Notes: a model not told the origin generated them from the sequence alone. A stretch of DNA of 64,000 nucleotides from Persicaria tinctoria (GCA_037127255.1 JBANSL010000020.1:57795598-57859597), one strand, 5' to 3'; positions 1 through 10,583 are shown, numbered from the stretch's first letter. Made by a program: numbers and translations.

Positions 1-921
1 GAGAGGTTGGGTTGGAGGCAGGGGGATTGAGAGTCGGGAAGGACGAAGGCAGGGGGTGCGAGGCGACGGGGAAGGCTGCGGGCGCTGCAAGCCCGCAGCT
101 CATTGATATGTTGCGGCCGCGGGGAAGGCTGCGAGGCGGCGGGGAAGGCTGCGGGCGCTACAATAGAACAACCAAAGCCACCAAAAAACTGACTAACCAT
201 CATTGCCACCATAAAAAAAATATGAGAAAATATCATTCATGTCAAAACCAAAAGAGTTTCCACCACGTTTTTCCAAAAAAAGAACAGAAAAAGAACAACT
301 TTATCCATTTGTTGAGAGTGAATCGCTAAAATGAAATAGGAAAAGCATAAAAGAGAAATTGAGAGTTGTATAGAGAGTTGAATACAAACCTAATCCAATT
401 GAACCACTGAGTGAGCACAAATTTGAAGAGAATGGTGGTATATGAGAGAGAGGGTTTTGGGATTAAGGTGTGTTTGGCGCAGGATGATTTTTTAGAGGAT
501 AGAGATTATTTCTTAGGGGTGGAGGGAGGAAGATTATTTTGGAGGATTATTAGGGTGAAGAAGATGGAGAATATTTTTCGAAAATTATCCCGTAGGTGTT
601 TGGTTGAATGGGAATTATTTATGGGTAGTGAAAAGAGAAAAGACAATTTTATCCTTATTTTTTTAAACCCATCCTCATCATCACCGCCTTCATCCTAGTC
701 TTCTAGACCTCATCTGAAAGGATACCTTCGAGTAGAGTTTTCTCCCCCGAAATTTTTCCTAATAAAAAAAAAAGCCTTCATCCAACAACCCATCTTCAAC
801 CCTTCATCAGATTCACTAGCAACCTCTTGCCCTCCTCTGTCCTATCCTATGTGCACCTCGGCGATGATGAGCCGATGACAGTGCCTTCTCCGTTGAGATC
901 GATAAGGACTGCGTCGTAGAG
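1..921. other. Intergenic, no supported gene
   Basis: No open frame here resembles a protein I recognise. The first 170 bases are GC-rich and contain GGGGAAGGCTGCG three times (68-80, 121-133, 141-153), which looks like a small degenerate tandem repeat. The stretch from about 468 (GTGTGTTTGGC) may be one end of a TIR element whose other end is near 2630 (GCCAAACACC). Both ends carry an AGGGG(G)TGGAGG motif, but no clean target duplication was found. Confidence 0.4.
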
Positions 922-1730
922 TTGCTCAAATTGACCGAACCGGCCCAAACCAAATCGAGTTAAACGGGTCGAGTCGAAACTGAAGGACCGATTTTTTAGG
1001 GGGGGAGGACCATGGCCCGGCCCGAAACCGATTTATCGATTTTCAATTTTTTCGGGATGAGGCCCGAATAGACCGAAATAACCAAATATATCCTTTTAGC
1101 AGTTGTAGTCGAAGTATATATTTAACCCAATCTAACAAACCCTAACAATGAATTCAAGTAATTGGGATCAGACAATTGAACACCTTCAGATCTAATGAAT
1201 TCAATTAATAGAACGCTGAATACAAGTAATCTAACAAATTGATGGATTCCGATGTAATTGGGATCAGATCGAATTGGTGGCTAGAGGTTGAAGTAGATAA
1301 TTGAACACCTCTAGATCCAGGGAGGCGAACTGGGAGAGAGAAGAAGCGGCGAGGAGAGTGAATCGATGGTGTCACCGATAGGTTCAACTCCACCCGCTCC
1401 TTTAAGGAATCACTATTGTTTCAACCCCGAGCTCTGGCCCTTCATATTGAGAAGAAGCGGCTAGGAGATGGAAGGCGAGCTGGGAGAGAGAAGAAGAGGT
1501 GGCGAACCGGGAGAGAGAAAAGATGCGGCGAACTGGAAGAGGCGCCTATAAAGAGTAAAGTGTAAATGTGTGATGCGAGTATATTAGCATATTAGGGTTT
1601 TTTTATAAAAAAAATCGGTTTTTCGGCCCAAAATCAAAATTTTTGGTTCGGTTCCTATCGAGCCAGCCCGAAACCGACCTTTTCGGTTCGATTTCAGCTC
1701 GATTTTCGGGCCAGAGCATATTTTGAGCAA
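922..1730. mobile_element. Degenerate hAT-like non-autonomous element
   Basis: The ends form a short inverted repeat: TTGCTCAAA on the left and TTTGAGCAA on the right. The subterminal regions are packed with CCGAAACCGA / TCGGTTTCGG-type repeats in opposite orientations, typical of hAT-like plant elements. The flanking 8-mers TCGTAGAG and TCCTACCG match at only 5 of 8 positions, so any duplication is decayed. The interior has duplicated blocks (GTAATTGGGATCAGA at about 1158 and 1255) and no coding potential. Confidence 0.45.
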
Positions 1731-1751
1731 TCCTACCGCATCGCCAGTAGT

Positions 1752-1937
1752 TATGGAAAGATATGAAAATATGACATTCCACATTGATTAAATGATGAAT
1801 CCAAGCCTTGCATATAAGCCGGTGGGCTACCCCACTAACACTAATTGGTTTTAGGATGGAACCCCACTCGGCTTGTGTGCAAGACTTTAATTCATCATTT
1901 AATCAATGTGGGATGTCATATTTTCACATCTTTCCAC
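1752..1937. repeat. LTR-like segment with ~50-bp inverted ends
   Basis: The two ends are near-perfect inverted copies (about 1752-1795 and 1890-1936), each containing CACATTGATTAAATGATGAA or its complement. The middle carries TTGGTTTTAGGATGGAACCCC, the core also seen in the LTRs of the intact TRIM at 8618-9148. It looks like a TRIM LTR that became palindromic or whose centre was inverted. A run of ten C follows at 1939-1950, in the place of a polypurine tract for a minus-strand element. Confidence 0.45.
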
Positions 1938-2150
1938 ACCCCCCCCCCCCTCCAGTGCAACTGCCTGGCCCCGCAATATCTGCCAGTTGCACTTGACGAC
2001 TTAAGCCTTAAGGCCGGCCAGCCCATAAGACCAGGATCCCAGACCGCACTGCTCTTAGTCTTAGCTGAACCTTGGCTCTAATACCATGTTAAATCACGGT
2101 GGGTCATACGACGTGGGGGGGTCACGCACGTCCGAGCGCACACGCCACCG
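1938..2150 (-). mobile_element. TRIM-like fragment, minus strand
   Basis: Read on the minus strand, TGGTATTAGAGCC (2074-2086) matches an initiator-tRNA-Met primer binding site and directly follows an LTR-like end (TTTAACA). The internal stretch and the adjacent GTTGCACTT / poly-G polypurine tract resemble the internal region of the intact TRIM at 8817-8949. The right-hand LTR runs into a MATE-gene fragment after about 2150, so the element is truncated or recombined. Confidence 0.5.
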
Positions 2151-2520
2151 ACATCCCCACGCCATAGAAACACACCGAATTGATGTTCGCACCCACCTTC
2201 GGCCTCGCTGCCCCCCTCAGGACCCCACACAACGTCGTCTGTGAGCAATTCCGCATCTTGCAAAGCCCGATTATTGGTAGGACCACTGATGTGAGAGAGA
2301 TGATTTCTAGGTCGTCGGTGAACATCCTAGCCCAGACGTGTCTCACCTCGACGGTGAAAATTAGGGATGAGATTCCGACTATGAAGCTGAAGAGAAGGGC
2401 GACGATGGAGGCTAATCTCTCCTTGTTCGGTTGGTTGGCGCGGATTTCGTTTCCTACTCTGGTTGAGACACTAAATCTCAAGGAAGAGGGAAAGATGTAA
2501 TTGTTGATTCAGAGGAGCTG
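2130..2520 (-). pseudogene. MATE/DTX efflux transporter fragment
   Basis: The minus strand encodes a stretch typical of plant MATE (DTX) antiporters: FPSSLRFSVSTRVGNE, then ANQPNKERLA, hydrophobic segments, VWARMFT, LPIIGLC, GVLRGAARPKVGANIN and CFYGVGM. In the family this covers the second half of the protein. The reading is cut off upstream by a stop before the IFPSS block, and downstream it runs into TRIM-like LTR sequence. It is about a quarter of a normal ~480-residue protein with no start or end, so I call it a captured or relict fragment. Confidence 0.75.
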
Positions 2521-2559
2521 ATTGAGTGGATCTTTGACTACTCCACCCCCTCATCCTGA

Positions 2560-3402
2560 CCTCACAAAGTGGGAAAAATGGAACTATCTCCACCCCCTTT
2601 CACCTTTGCCTCCACCCCCTATATTCCGAGCCAAACACCGTGGCTCGAATCTTGGGAAATAATCCTCACCCGTCGCACCCTCTCCACCCCATAAAAAAGA
2701 GAGGAAAACAGGGCATAATGGACATTTAATCCAAATGGGTATTTGAGCAAAATTCTCCTACAAACAAGAGAAATACAATTCAAACTTAAAGACCTTTTAA
2801 GTTTTCTTCTCTCACTCTACCATTTAAACTCTTACTAAACTAACTAATTAAGTACCCACACTTTTTGTGCGATTTTTGTAATATTAATTCATTTGATATT
2901 AAAAAATGTATAAAATAACTTATAATTAAACATTAACGCTAACTACCACTGTACTATATATATCATTTTATTTTTTTATAAACTTAAATAAATTTTGTAT
3001 TAACACTCATTTAACTAATTATTTTTTGCTAATATGTTTAAGTGACTACCAATAAAAGAGATATAATATAATATATCCATATTTAATCAACATGGGTAAA
3101 ATCTTGTAAAAATATATCGATATATAACGAAATTTGGTAAAATCTTATCTTAAGCATATATATTAATATTATATTGCTATATTAATATTCTAAAAATATA
3201 TCGATATCTAACTAAATTGGTTAAAATCTTATCTTACGCATATATTTCTATATTGAATAAGTGGAATTATTCGTTTAAAAAAAATATTAAAATCTTATCT
3301 TGAGTGTATTAGTTATATTGTATTAATTAATAAGGATAATATAATTGGTTAAAAAAAACTACAATTAAGGAGAAATTGACAAATGTCACAAACGACTTCT
3401 CA

Positions 3403-3442
<40 letters not shown>

Positions 3443-3526
3443 ATAATAATTGACAATTGATACTGCAATTAAGGAGAAGTTGACATATGTCACAAAAGAC
3501 TTCTCATTTAATATATATATATATAA
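2560..3526. other. AT-rich intergenic region with a direct repeat
   Basis: No gene is visible. From about 2800 it is very AT-rich. A ~60-bp unit containing AATTAAGGAGAA..TTGACA and GACTTCTCATTTAATATA occurs twice (about 3364-3415 and 3469-3515), each followed by a (TA)n run. Confidence 0.45.
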
Positions 3527-3565
3527 CTAGTATGATCCCCGCGCGCATGGCGCGGTTTTTTTAAA
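3527..3565 (-). mobile_element. Probable Helitron 3' terminus
   Basis: On the minus strand the sequence reads CCGCGC-CATGC-GCGCGG, a GC-rich hairpin, followed by GATCATA and CTAG, then host T. That is the layout of Helitron 3' ends (hairpin, short spacer, CTRR inserted at A|T). The body would extend rightward towards the NLR gene; I cannot define its 5' end. Confidence 0.45.
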
Positions 3566-3853
3566 ATAAAATCTTAGTAATATATTAAATTAATATAATA
3601 AATAATTGTAAAAGTTTAGATAGTTAAATGTTTTGAATTAAACTTATTGGTTGAAAAAATAATTAAAGTAGTATATATAGATACAGATTAATAATATTAA
3701 TTTTATATTTCCTTATTATTAATTTCATATTTTGAATTAATCCCATTGTTTTTTTTAAAAAACCACTAAAATTATAATTTAGGCTAAGATTATGGATTAA
3801 TTTAATTTTTTTTTAAATGGCGTATAGGGCGCTAAGGTGCAAGTTGTCCATCC

Positions 3854-5463
3854 ATGGTTGATGCATCGGCTGCTGCTGGTGCGGCTAAGTCGATTCGATC
3901 GGCCCTCATCGAAGAGGCCAAGTATCTCTATGACGTTGAAGACAAAGTTGAAAGTCTTCAAAGGGAGTTGGTATGCATGCAAAAGCACCTAGAAGTTGTA
4001 GATGCAAATCCCCTGGCTCATCAAGATGAACAACTGTGCAATTTCGGTCAGCACATCCAAGAATTGGCTTTTCGTGCTGAGGATGCCATCGACTCCTATA
4101 TTCTTGATGTTGCGACTAAGATTAATAGGAAGAATCTCTTCTTGAAGTATGCCTGCCTTACTGCTCATTCTTACTCGGTCCACATGTTGATTAAGGAGAT
4201 AGATGCTATCCTAAAAGAAACAGACAATGCCAAGGAGAGATTTGATAGATTCAATATCGTACTGCCACCTTCCGAGAATACTGGATCAAGTAGCTCCTCA
4301 CGGCCAACACCTGCGGAAAACTACATACACCTTGATGATGAAGTTGTTGTGGGGATAGATGCCAACATTAGCCATCTCGCACAACGTCTTGTTGATCTAG
4401 AAGATGATTTCAGAGTCCTTGCCATTGTTGGAACAGGAGGTGCCGGTAAAACCACTTTAGCTGCCAAGCTTTATAATCATGCCCAAGTTAAAAGTCGATT
4501 TCCGCATAAAGCTTTTGTTTCTATATCTCAACAATGGAGTAAAGTCGACGTCCTCCAACGCATATTTAAGGAGGTTAAGAGGGTTGATGTCACTGATGTG
4601 ATTCCTTCTACTGAACTTGCTTTAGTGCAAGAACTCCATGGTTTTTTACAGGATAAACAATGTTTGATCGTTCTTGATGACATGTGGAAAACAAAAGCTT
4701 GGGACGATATTTATCCTATGTTTCCTCAATCCAATAAAGGTTGTAGAGTTATAATCACAACTCGAATAGAAGAAGTGCCCTTGTATGCTGATAAGAAATG
4801 TGTCATTCATGAACCAAAACTCCTCACAATGGACCAAAAGTGGGAATTGTTTAGCAAGATCGCAATGGAAGGGCGAGTAGGAATTGAGAAGAACGCTGAA
4901 TTTGAGAAGCTAGGTACACAGATGTTGGAAAAATGTGAAGGGCTGCCTCTTGAAGTGGTCACACTGGCAGGTATTTTGCGAACAAAGCAAAAGTCGTATC
5001 AGTGGGTGGAGATCAGTAAGGCAATCACCAAGTACATTCTCAAAGGAAAAGGAAAGCACAATTATTGAGTTGTGGAGGACATGCTGGAGTTGAGCTATCT
5101 TGACCTGCCTACTCATTTGAAACCGTGCTTCCTGTACTTTGCAGCCTTTGTTGAAGATTGGACATTTGAAGCCGACGATTTGATTGGAATGTGGATAGCT
5201 GAAGGATTTGTCACAGTCACAAATGACTTAAATACACAACTAGAAGATGCAGCAATGTGGTTACTTGAAGAACTAGCACAACGATGCATTCTACAAGTCA
5301 CATTTAGAAATACTCAAGGAGAAATTCAAGAATTTCGAGTGCATGACCTTATGCGAGAGTTTTGCATTAAGAAGGCCAATGAAAATCAGTTTTTTGGGCC
5401 GGTTTCTTCCACTTTCCAATCAGGGCGCGCGCAACTACGACGAACATCTGTTGTTACGCTCAG
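3854..5463 (+). CDS. NLR exon 1 (CC and NB-ARC)
   Basis: The start ATG follows an in-frame AT-rich leader and gives the expected coiled-coil N-terminus (IEEAKYLYDVEDKVESLQRE). The exon runs through all NB-ARC motifs and ends at TCAG|GTATGG with the codon split after two bases. The TGA at 5066-5068 interrupts it; homologous proteins would be expected to have an ordinary residue there, so a single substitution (for example from CGA or GGA) would explain it. Downstream sequence stays clean in the same frame for 130 codons, which suggests the stop is recent. Confidence 0.85.
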
Positions 5464-6042
5464 GTATGGTCCAATATCTATATATCTATATCTATATCTA
5501 ATATCTAATATAATACTATAATTAAATTTTATAAATTAAGTGGTTATAAAACTTATCATTTTACCTTTACATATTTTATAAATATTTTACCTACAAAATT
5601 ATAACTAACCTTATGCTTAGATAAGTTTTACTATCAATATCAAAAATTGATTCAATTCAAAAGAAATATTTGAGAGTCACCCCTTCCTGGTCACTATACA
5701 CGTACAAAATAATCTCATATTTTTAAAACAGCATCATAGCAATTAAATTTTATGAAAATCATCGTATAAATGCTATAAATATTTGAAAGGATAAATTAAT
5801 TTCTATTAAAAATGTTAGATTTTCATTTTATTCAAAAGAAATATATATAATGATAAGCCTTACTTATCAAAACGGTGAAATCTAAAATAGAGACCTAAAG
5901 TCTCATCTGATGCGTTTCGCCTATGTATTATTTTCTAATGCAATCTAATCCGAGTTTTTTGACACGTCACTTATTGATGATTCAATATATTTAAGTCACG
6001 TCAATCAATGACTCACTTGTTTTATTTAGGTCATCCTATATA

Positions 6043-6270
6043 CTACCTCCGATCCAAAAAGGACGTCGTTTGACTTTTTAACACGTATTTTAAGGAGTTA
6101 AAAACTATATAATATATTAAATTTTTTATTTTTTATAATCTAATACTTATTACCAACCAATATTAAGTTGTAAAAAAAATAATTTAAAATTTTTGATATT
6201 TTATATAGTTTTTTGCTTTTTAAAATACGTGTTAAAAAGTCAAACGACATCCTTTATGGATCGGAGGGAG
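6043..6270. mobile_element. Stowaway MITE in NLR intron 1
   Basis: The ends are CTACCTCCGATCC and GGATCGGAGGGAG, flanked by TA on both sides (6041-6042, 6271-6272). The interior is a long inverted repeat with the usual TTAACACGTATTTTAA block. Tc1/mariner-type MITE, 228 bp. Confidence 0.9.
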
Positions 6271-6316
6271 TATGTGTCCATATTAATTGATGATTAATTA
6301 TATATTGTTTCGCTTT

Positions 6317-6450
6317 GTAGAGCGCGTTTGCCTGTTTGTTGCACCATCTTTGTAATTTTTTTTTTTTTGACGGGTTTCCGTCTGCCGACATGTCGGCCAT
6401 CGGGATACAAGTATGTCTGATGTCGAATTTTTACCTAATAAAAAAAATAT
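6317..6450 (+). mobile_element. 3' end of poly(A) repeat family (copy H)
   Basis: The segment contains GTTTGCC-TGTTTGTTGCAC, then TGACGG..TTCCGTCTGCCGAC, CTGATGTCGAATTTTTACC and a TAATAAAAAAAA tail. The same 3' end recurs at many places in this window. It is a 5'-truncated retroposed copy in the NLR intron. Confidence 0.6.
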
Positions 6451-6563
6451 AGTAGCATATCTATCGACACAATATAATATTAGAATATATTGAAAAAATA
6501 AAACTGAAACAATATAACCATATTTTTTGCAATGATGAAAAAATATATAGATAAGGCTAGTTT

Positions 6564-7607
6564 TTTTTTTTTTTTTGATCAGGTAATAATTCGATGGCTA
6601 GACAGACCTGGCTCATCGAGAGGCCGACAAAGTCGGCAGACGGCGAACCGTCAGACATACAATCATAAAAATAGAATAGTGCAATACAAAGATGGTAAAC
6701 AACCAGTCACTAAGAAGAACAAACGAGCATAATCTATAAAAGCTGAGGACAACGAAGACAGAACGGAGCCAAGCGCCATCAAGAGATAACACCGCTGGCC
6801 AGCGGTACATCAGGAGTCCCTCCTGTGGGCGATGAAGACGAACCTCCAAGGAAATTTCCGGAATACGGAGTCGCCATGATGCACACCGCCACGACCCCAG
6901 CCAGACCCGACACCGGACGCACGAGGCACGAGCCCCCAACTCAGATCAGAACCGCCAAGAACGACCTGAACAACTGCCGTGAACCACCCTCGTAGAGAGC
7001 GCACCTGCAAGCCCTTGCGGGAATTTGTCAAAACCCTTTCGGGATTTAGTCTACCCTTTCGGGTGGGTTTACACGATTAAATATACAAATATATATAAAC
7101 ATATATAAATATATATAAAAAAACTAGTGTTTTTTTTGGTACTTTGCGTGCAAGGCTGAAGTTGAAACTTGCACGCCAAACGCAAAGGGACAAAGACAGG
7201 ACGAGGGGGCGCCGACACCAGGCCACGGTGACCCGTTGCCGAACGGAGCTACTACATCCCAACAACGAAGACCAGGAGGAGGAAGGAGCTACTACAGCCC
7301 AACATAGGGATAAGAGGAGGGAGGAGGAAGGGCCGCCGGCGGAGATTGAAAGCGGCAACAACCTCGGCAGCATCACAGGTAGAAAAGGACATGGTTAGCC
7401 AAGGCCTCTGTGGAGTACATGGAGAGTGGAATTGGGGACAAGAACCCAAAATCAAAAGGAGCCCGCCCCAACATGATTTTGGATCAATTTGAAGAAAAGG
7501 GGATTACATAATTTGGATTGATGGTATTAGGAATCCAAAAGATGACTTCACAAATCACAAGTCTCCTTTCTCACTGCTAAATTGGGGGTTTTGGTTTAGG
7601 CAAATTC
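6564..7607 (-). mobile_element. Full-length poly(A) retroelement (copy A) with 16-bp TSD
   Basis: Minus-strand element flanked by TAGATAAGGCTAGTTT at 6548-6563 and 7608-7623. A perfect long duplication beside a poly(T)/poly(A) end points to target-primed reverse transcription. Read 5' to 3' on the minus strand it has a ~500-bp GC-rich leader, an AT-rich stretch with TATATA repeats, tandem CCCGAAAGGG units (about 7015-7062), a conserved core (GTGTCGGGTCTGGCTGGGGT, CATGGCGACTCCGTATTCCG, GATGTACCGCTGGCCAGCGG), then TGACGGTTCGCCGTCTGCC, TCGAATTATTACCTGATC and poly(A). No reverse transcriptase is visible, so it is non-autonomous. The length of 1,044 bp is long for a SINE. Confidence 0.75.
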
Positions 7608-7941
7608 TAGATAAGGCTAGTTTATATTAACTAATACCTATATATATAAAAAGAAATTTATCTTTTTATTAACTAAAGTATATATAGACAAATACTGCAT
7701 ATTTTATTTTAATATTTTTATAAGAAGCTAAAACTTAATAAAATATCAAAAAAATTATTAATTTTTTAAAAAATAAAATATTTTTATTTTTATGAGTAAT
7801 AAAAATATAATTATTTTTTAGGGATGGACACAAATTCCAGTAATATATACACACACTGTGTATAGTCTGGTTTGTAAATTAATCAAAGTGTTGCAGGGAA
7901 CTTTATTATGTATAATCAAGGTTCTCGGTTCATTCTTGCAG

Positions 7942-9738
7942 GCAACTTTATCCAAATGAAAATCATCATTTGAGAACACTTTTCAATTCACGTGATGGTG
8001 AGCAACTTCTGACTGAAATAGGAGGGAACTTGGAGTCCGTCCCTAACAAGTTCAAACTGCGGAGAGTTTTGTGCATCTGGAATCTAGATCATTTGAGAAC
8101 ACTTTTCAATGGTGAGGAACTCACGATTGAAGCTAGAGGGAACTTGGAGTTGGAGTCAATTCCTAACAAGTTCAAACTGCTAAGAGTTTTGTGCATCTGG
8201 AATCTAGATTATGATGCTTTGCCTGATCAAATTGGGAGCCTCATACACCTGAGATACTTGAGCATTGAGAATAACAAGATTTTAGTTCTTCCGGAATCTA
8301 TTAGGAACCTACGGAACCTCCTGTGCTTGGTTTATCGAACTAGGGACGAGAAAGACGTGGTTGAAGTGCCCGATGGTCTTGTAGGCAACATGAAGAATCT
8401 TAGAGCACTTGAGTTGCCAACGTCTCTAAAGCGTGGCCCCTTAAACAGATTGGGATTGAGTGGCCCAAGGAACTTGCAGAGGTTGACGACGGGTGCAGGC
8501 ACGTGGATGACAACGGAGCTACCGACGTTGAGCCGCACCGTACGCGATTTCAGAATATATAATATACAAAAAAAGGAAGAGATGGAAGCACTTTATCAGT
8601 GTTCAGGCATTAGGCAGTGTTGAGAATGTGAGGAGACAAAGAGTCCCACATTGATTATACAAACAAAGAAGTCATAGTATATAAGCTAGTGGGTTACTCC
8701 TCCTATAGCCAATTGGTTTTAGGATGGAACCCCGCTCGGCTTATGTGTTAGGCTATTAGCGCATGGGCGCACACGTGCACACGACCCCCGATCCCGAGTC
8801 CTAACGGACTTCAGTATGGTATCAGAGCGGAAAAGCCAAACGGCTCGACTCTCGATCCTGGGCTAGCTAAAAAGAGAATGAGATGCTAGACCCGTTGTCC
8901 AAGTGTCAACTAGAGGCGAAAGACGACCCTAGTTGCACTTGCGGGGGCGTGTTGAGAATGTGAGGAGACAAAGAGTCCCACATTGATTATACAAACAAAG
9001 AAGTCATAGTATATAAGCTAGTGGGTTACTCCTCCTATAGCCAATTGGTTTTAGGATGGAACCCCGCTCGGCTTATGTGTTAGGCTATTAGCGCATGGGC
9101 GCACACGTGCACACGACCCCCGATCCCGAGTCCTAACGGACTTCAGTAGGCAGGGAGGTCTTCGTCGATTGAGGCCCAAGCATTACCCCTGGATGTTTTC
9201 AGGGGAGGCTTTAAAATTCGACCTCGAGAAACTGAGGGATTGCACAACATTATGGGACATAGATTTGGATTGTCCACTGGTGAGCTATCCCATGGGAACT
9301 ATTATTCAGTTCCCTCCTAACCTGGAGAGATTGTATTTATACCGAAGCGAAATTCAAGAACGGGATGATCTTATGCACGTTCTCGGGGAGCTTCCTAAAC
9401 TCAAAGCCCTCTCTTTAGCACATAGTGCGTACTTGGGGACGCAACTAAGTTGTACAGCTAATGGCTTCCCACAACTCAAGGTACTTCACTTGAGAGGGTT
9501 GGAAAATTTAAAAGAATGGAGAATGGGAGAAGGGGCAATGGCTAATCTCCGCGATATTTGGCTTGACTATTGTCCCAAGTTGAAGAGGCTTCCAGAAAGT
9601 CTAAGATCCATCACTACCCTCAAAGAGTTGAGGATCACGGGGATGCCTGAAAAATTTCGCAAGAAGCTTGGGTACAAAGGATCGACTGGTGGCAATTCTC
9701 AAGCAGAAGAATACTACATTATTCAACACCTTCCCTCG
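7942..9738 (+). CDS. NLR exon 2 (LRR), split by a TRIM
   Basis: Acceptor TTCTTGCAG|GCAAC completes the codon split at the end of exon 1. LRR signatures include LPDQIGSLIHLRYLSIENN, LPESIRNLRNLLCL, MKNLRALELP, FPQLKVLHLRGLENLKEW and LKRLPESLRSITTLKELRI. Coding sequence stops at 8617 where the retroelement starts and resumes in the same frame at 9154. The 7967-8089 block is repeated at 8090-8209 (HLRTLFN...NKFKL.RVLCIWNLD twice). The exon ends TCG|GTAAGC at 9738. Reading through gives an alternative stop at 9762. Confidence 0.8.
8618..9148 (+). mobile_element. Complete TRIM retroelement inside the NLR LRR
   Basis: Two 199-bp LTRs (8618-8816 and 8950-9148), identical by direct comparison, start TGTTGAGAATG and end CTTCAGTA. 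The internal 133 bp begins at once with TGGTATCAGAGCGG, an initiator-tRNA-Met primer binding site, and ends in a purine-rich GCGGGGGCG before the 3' LTR. The target duplication is GGCAG (8613-8617 and 9149-9153). There is no coding capacity. These are all hallmarks of a terminal-repeat retrotransposon in miniature; the identical LTRs imply recent insertion. Related LTR remnants lie near 1752, 16080, 35398 and 63660. Confidence 0.95.
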
Positions 9739-9858
9739 GTAAGCAATATATTGCAATTTTGATACATAAAGGTTGTAGATATTCCTAAAATTTCCATTTT
9801 CACTTCAGTTTCTTTTATTTGGTTACAACTTAAAGCAGTGTTTTTAAATAAGATGCAG

Positions 9859-10134
9859 GCTGATAGCCATTCTCAGGCTGATAGCCATTCTCAAGTGTCT
9901 GGTCGGAGACATCACGTTACTGAAGCATTTCAAAAAATCTACTATTGGTGTTTGGAGACGTTGTTCTTTTCAGAAACTGCTCACTGGGAGTTCAGCAGTT
10001 TGTTCCATCGAGTTTATGATTGGTTGAGGAGTTTGTTTGGTGAAATTTTCATTTGCATTCTGGTCTTTTTGGTTTTGAGACTCGTGACAGAAATAAGTCG
10101 TGTGTGTTGGTGCTATTCAATTTCAAAAAAATAA
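9859..10134 (+). CDS. NLR exon 3, C-terminal tail with a hydrophobic segment
   Basis: Acceptor AGATGCAG|GCTGAT joins in phase to exon 2. The exon begins with a perfect 18-bp tandem duplication (ADSHSQ twice, 9859-9894), continues through HHVTEAFQKIYYW and ends in a hydrophobic stretch IFICILVFLVLRLVTEI before TAA. If used it adds 91 residues and a possible membrane anchor, which is unusual for an NLR. It is inferred from splice sites only, so confidence is moderate. Confidence 0.5.
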   Translation, partial: ADSHSQADSHSQVSGRRHHVTEAFQKIYYWCLETLFFSETAHWEFSSLFHRVYDWLRSLFGEIFICILVFLVLRLVTEISRVCWCYSISKK

Positions 10135-10583
10135 GATGCTGAAGGCGCTGCAGTGCTGGTGATCGTCAAAGTGATATGGACTGTTTTGGAAGCATGTCAT
10201 ACATTTGATGATATCGTCGTTGATCTTCGTCTTTAGTAACTGCTCGCTCACTGAGTTCAGAAGATTGTTCCTTCAAGTTGTGTTTTTTATTCCTCTTTTA
10301 TGTTCTACTGAAAAAATTGGTATTGTTTGCTGGTGAAATTTCCATTTTCAGTGTTTTTAATTTGGTTGTGACGTGTGAGATTGGGAACACAAAGTTGTGT
10401 GTGATGTAATGTTTTTCAAAAATTAAGTTGTGAACTTTGTTTGTTATTTCTATTCGTTCCACGATGGAGGCAAATTGCAGGAGGTCTGGACAGCATTCGC
10501 AATGGCAAATTGCAGGAGGTGCAGCCATAGCACAACCTTCGCTCATGGTTGCTCTGCGTTTTGCAGTCAGAGTTTGCGGTTAC
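10135..10583 (+). other. Probable NLR 3' untranslated region
   Basis: No gene is seen. The sequence is T-rich, unique-looking, and has possible further splice sites, such as TTGCAG at about 10480-10510 with GGCAAATTGCAGGAGGT partly repeated. It runs up to the hAT-like insertion; the same strip continues after it at 11616. Confidence 0.35.

Larger units (their letters stand above)
3854..10134 (+). pseudogene. CC-NB-ARC-LRR (NLR) resistance gene, disrupted
   Basis: Three exons: 3854-5463, 7942-8617 plus 9154-9738 (split by a TRIM), and 9859-10134. Without the TRIM and its duplicated target the frame is continuous for 1,048 codons. Motifs in order: coiled-coil with an EDAID motif (76-80), P-loop GTGGAGKTT (193-201), kinase-2 LIVLDDMW (271-278), RNBS-B GCRVIITTR, GLPL (363-366), LSYLDLPTHLKPCFLYF, VHD in place of MHD (496-498), then LRRs. 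Members of the family are intracellular immune receptors that switch on ADP/ATP exchange. Lesions: an in-frame TGA at codon 405 (5066-5068), just before the ARC2 block, and the retroelement in the LRR exon. All splice sites are GT-AG and keep phase. The LRR start has a ~41-residue tandem duplication. It resembles RPP8/RPP13-type CNLs, but that subclass is a guess. Confidence 0.85.

Noticed and set aside
411..698. 95-codon frame near the window start
   Set aside because: No motif, low complexity, and it overlaps a probable transposon end.
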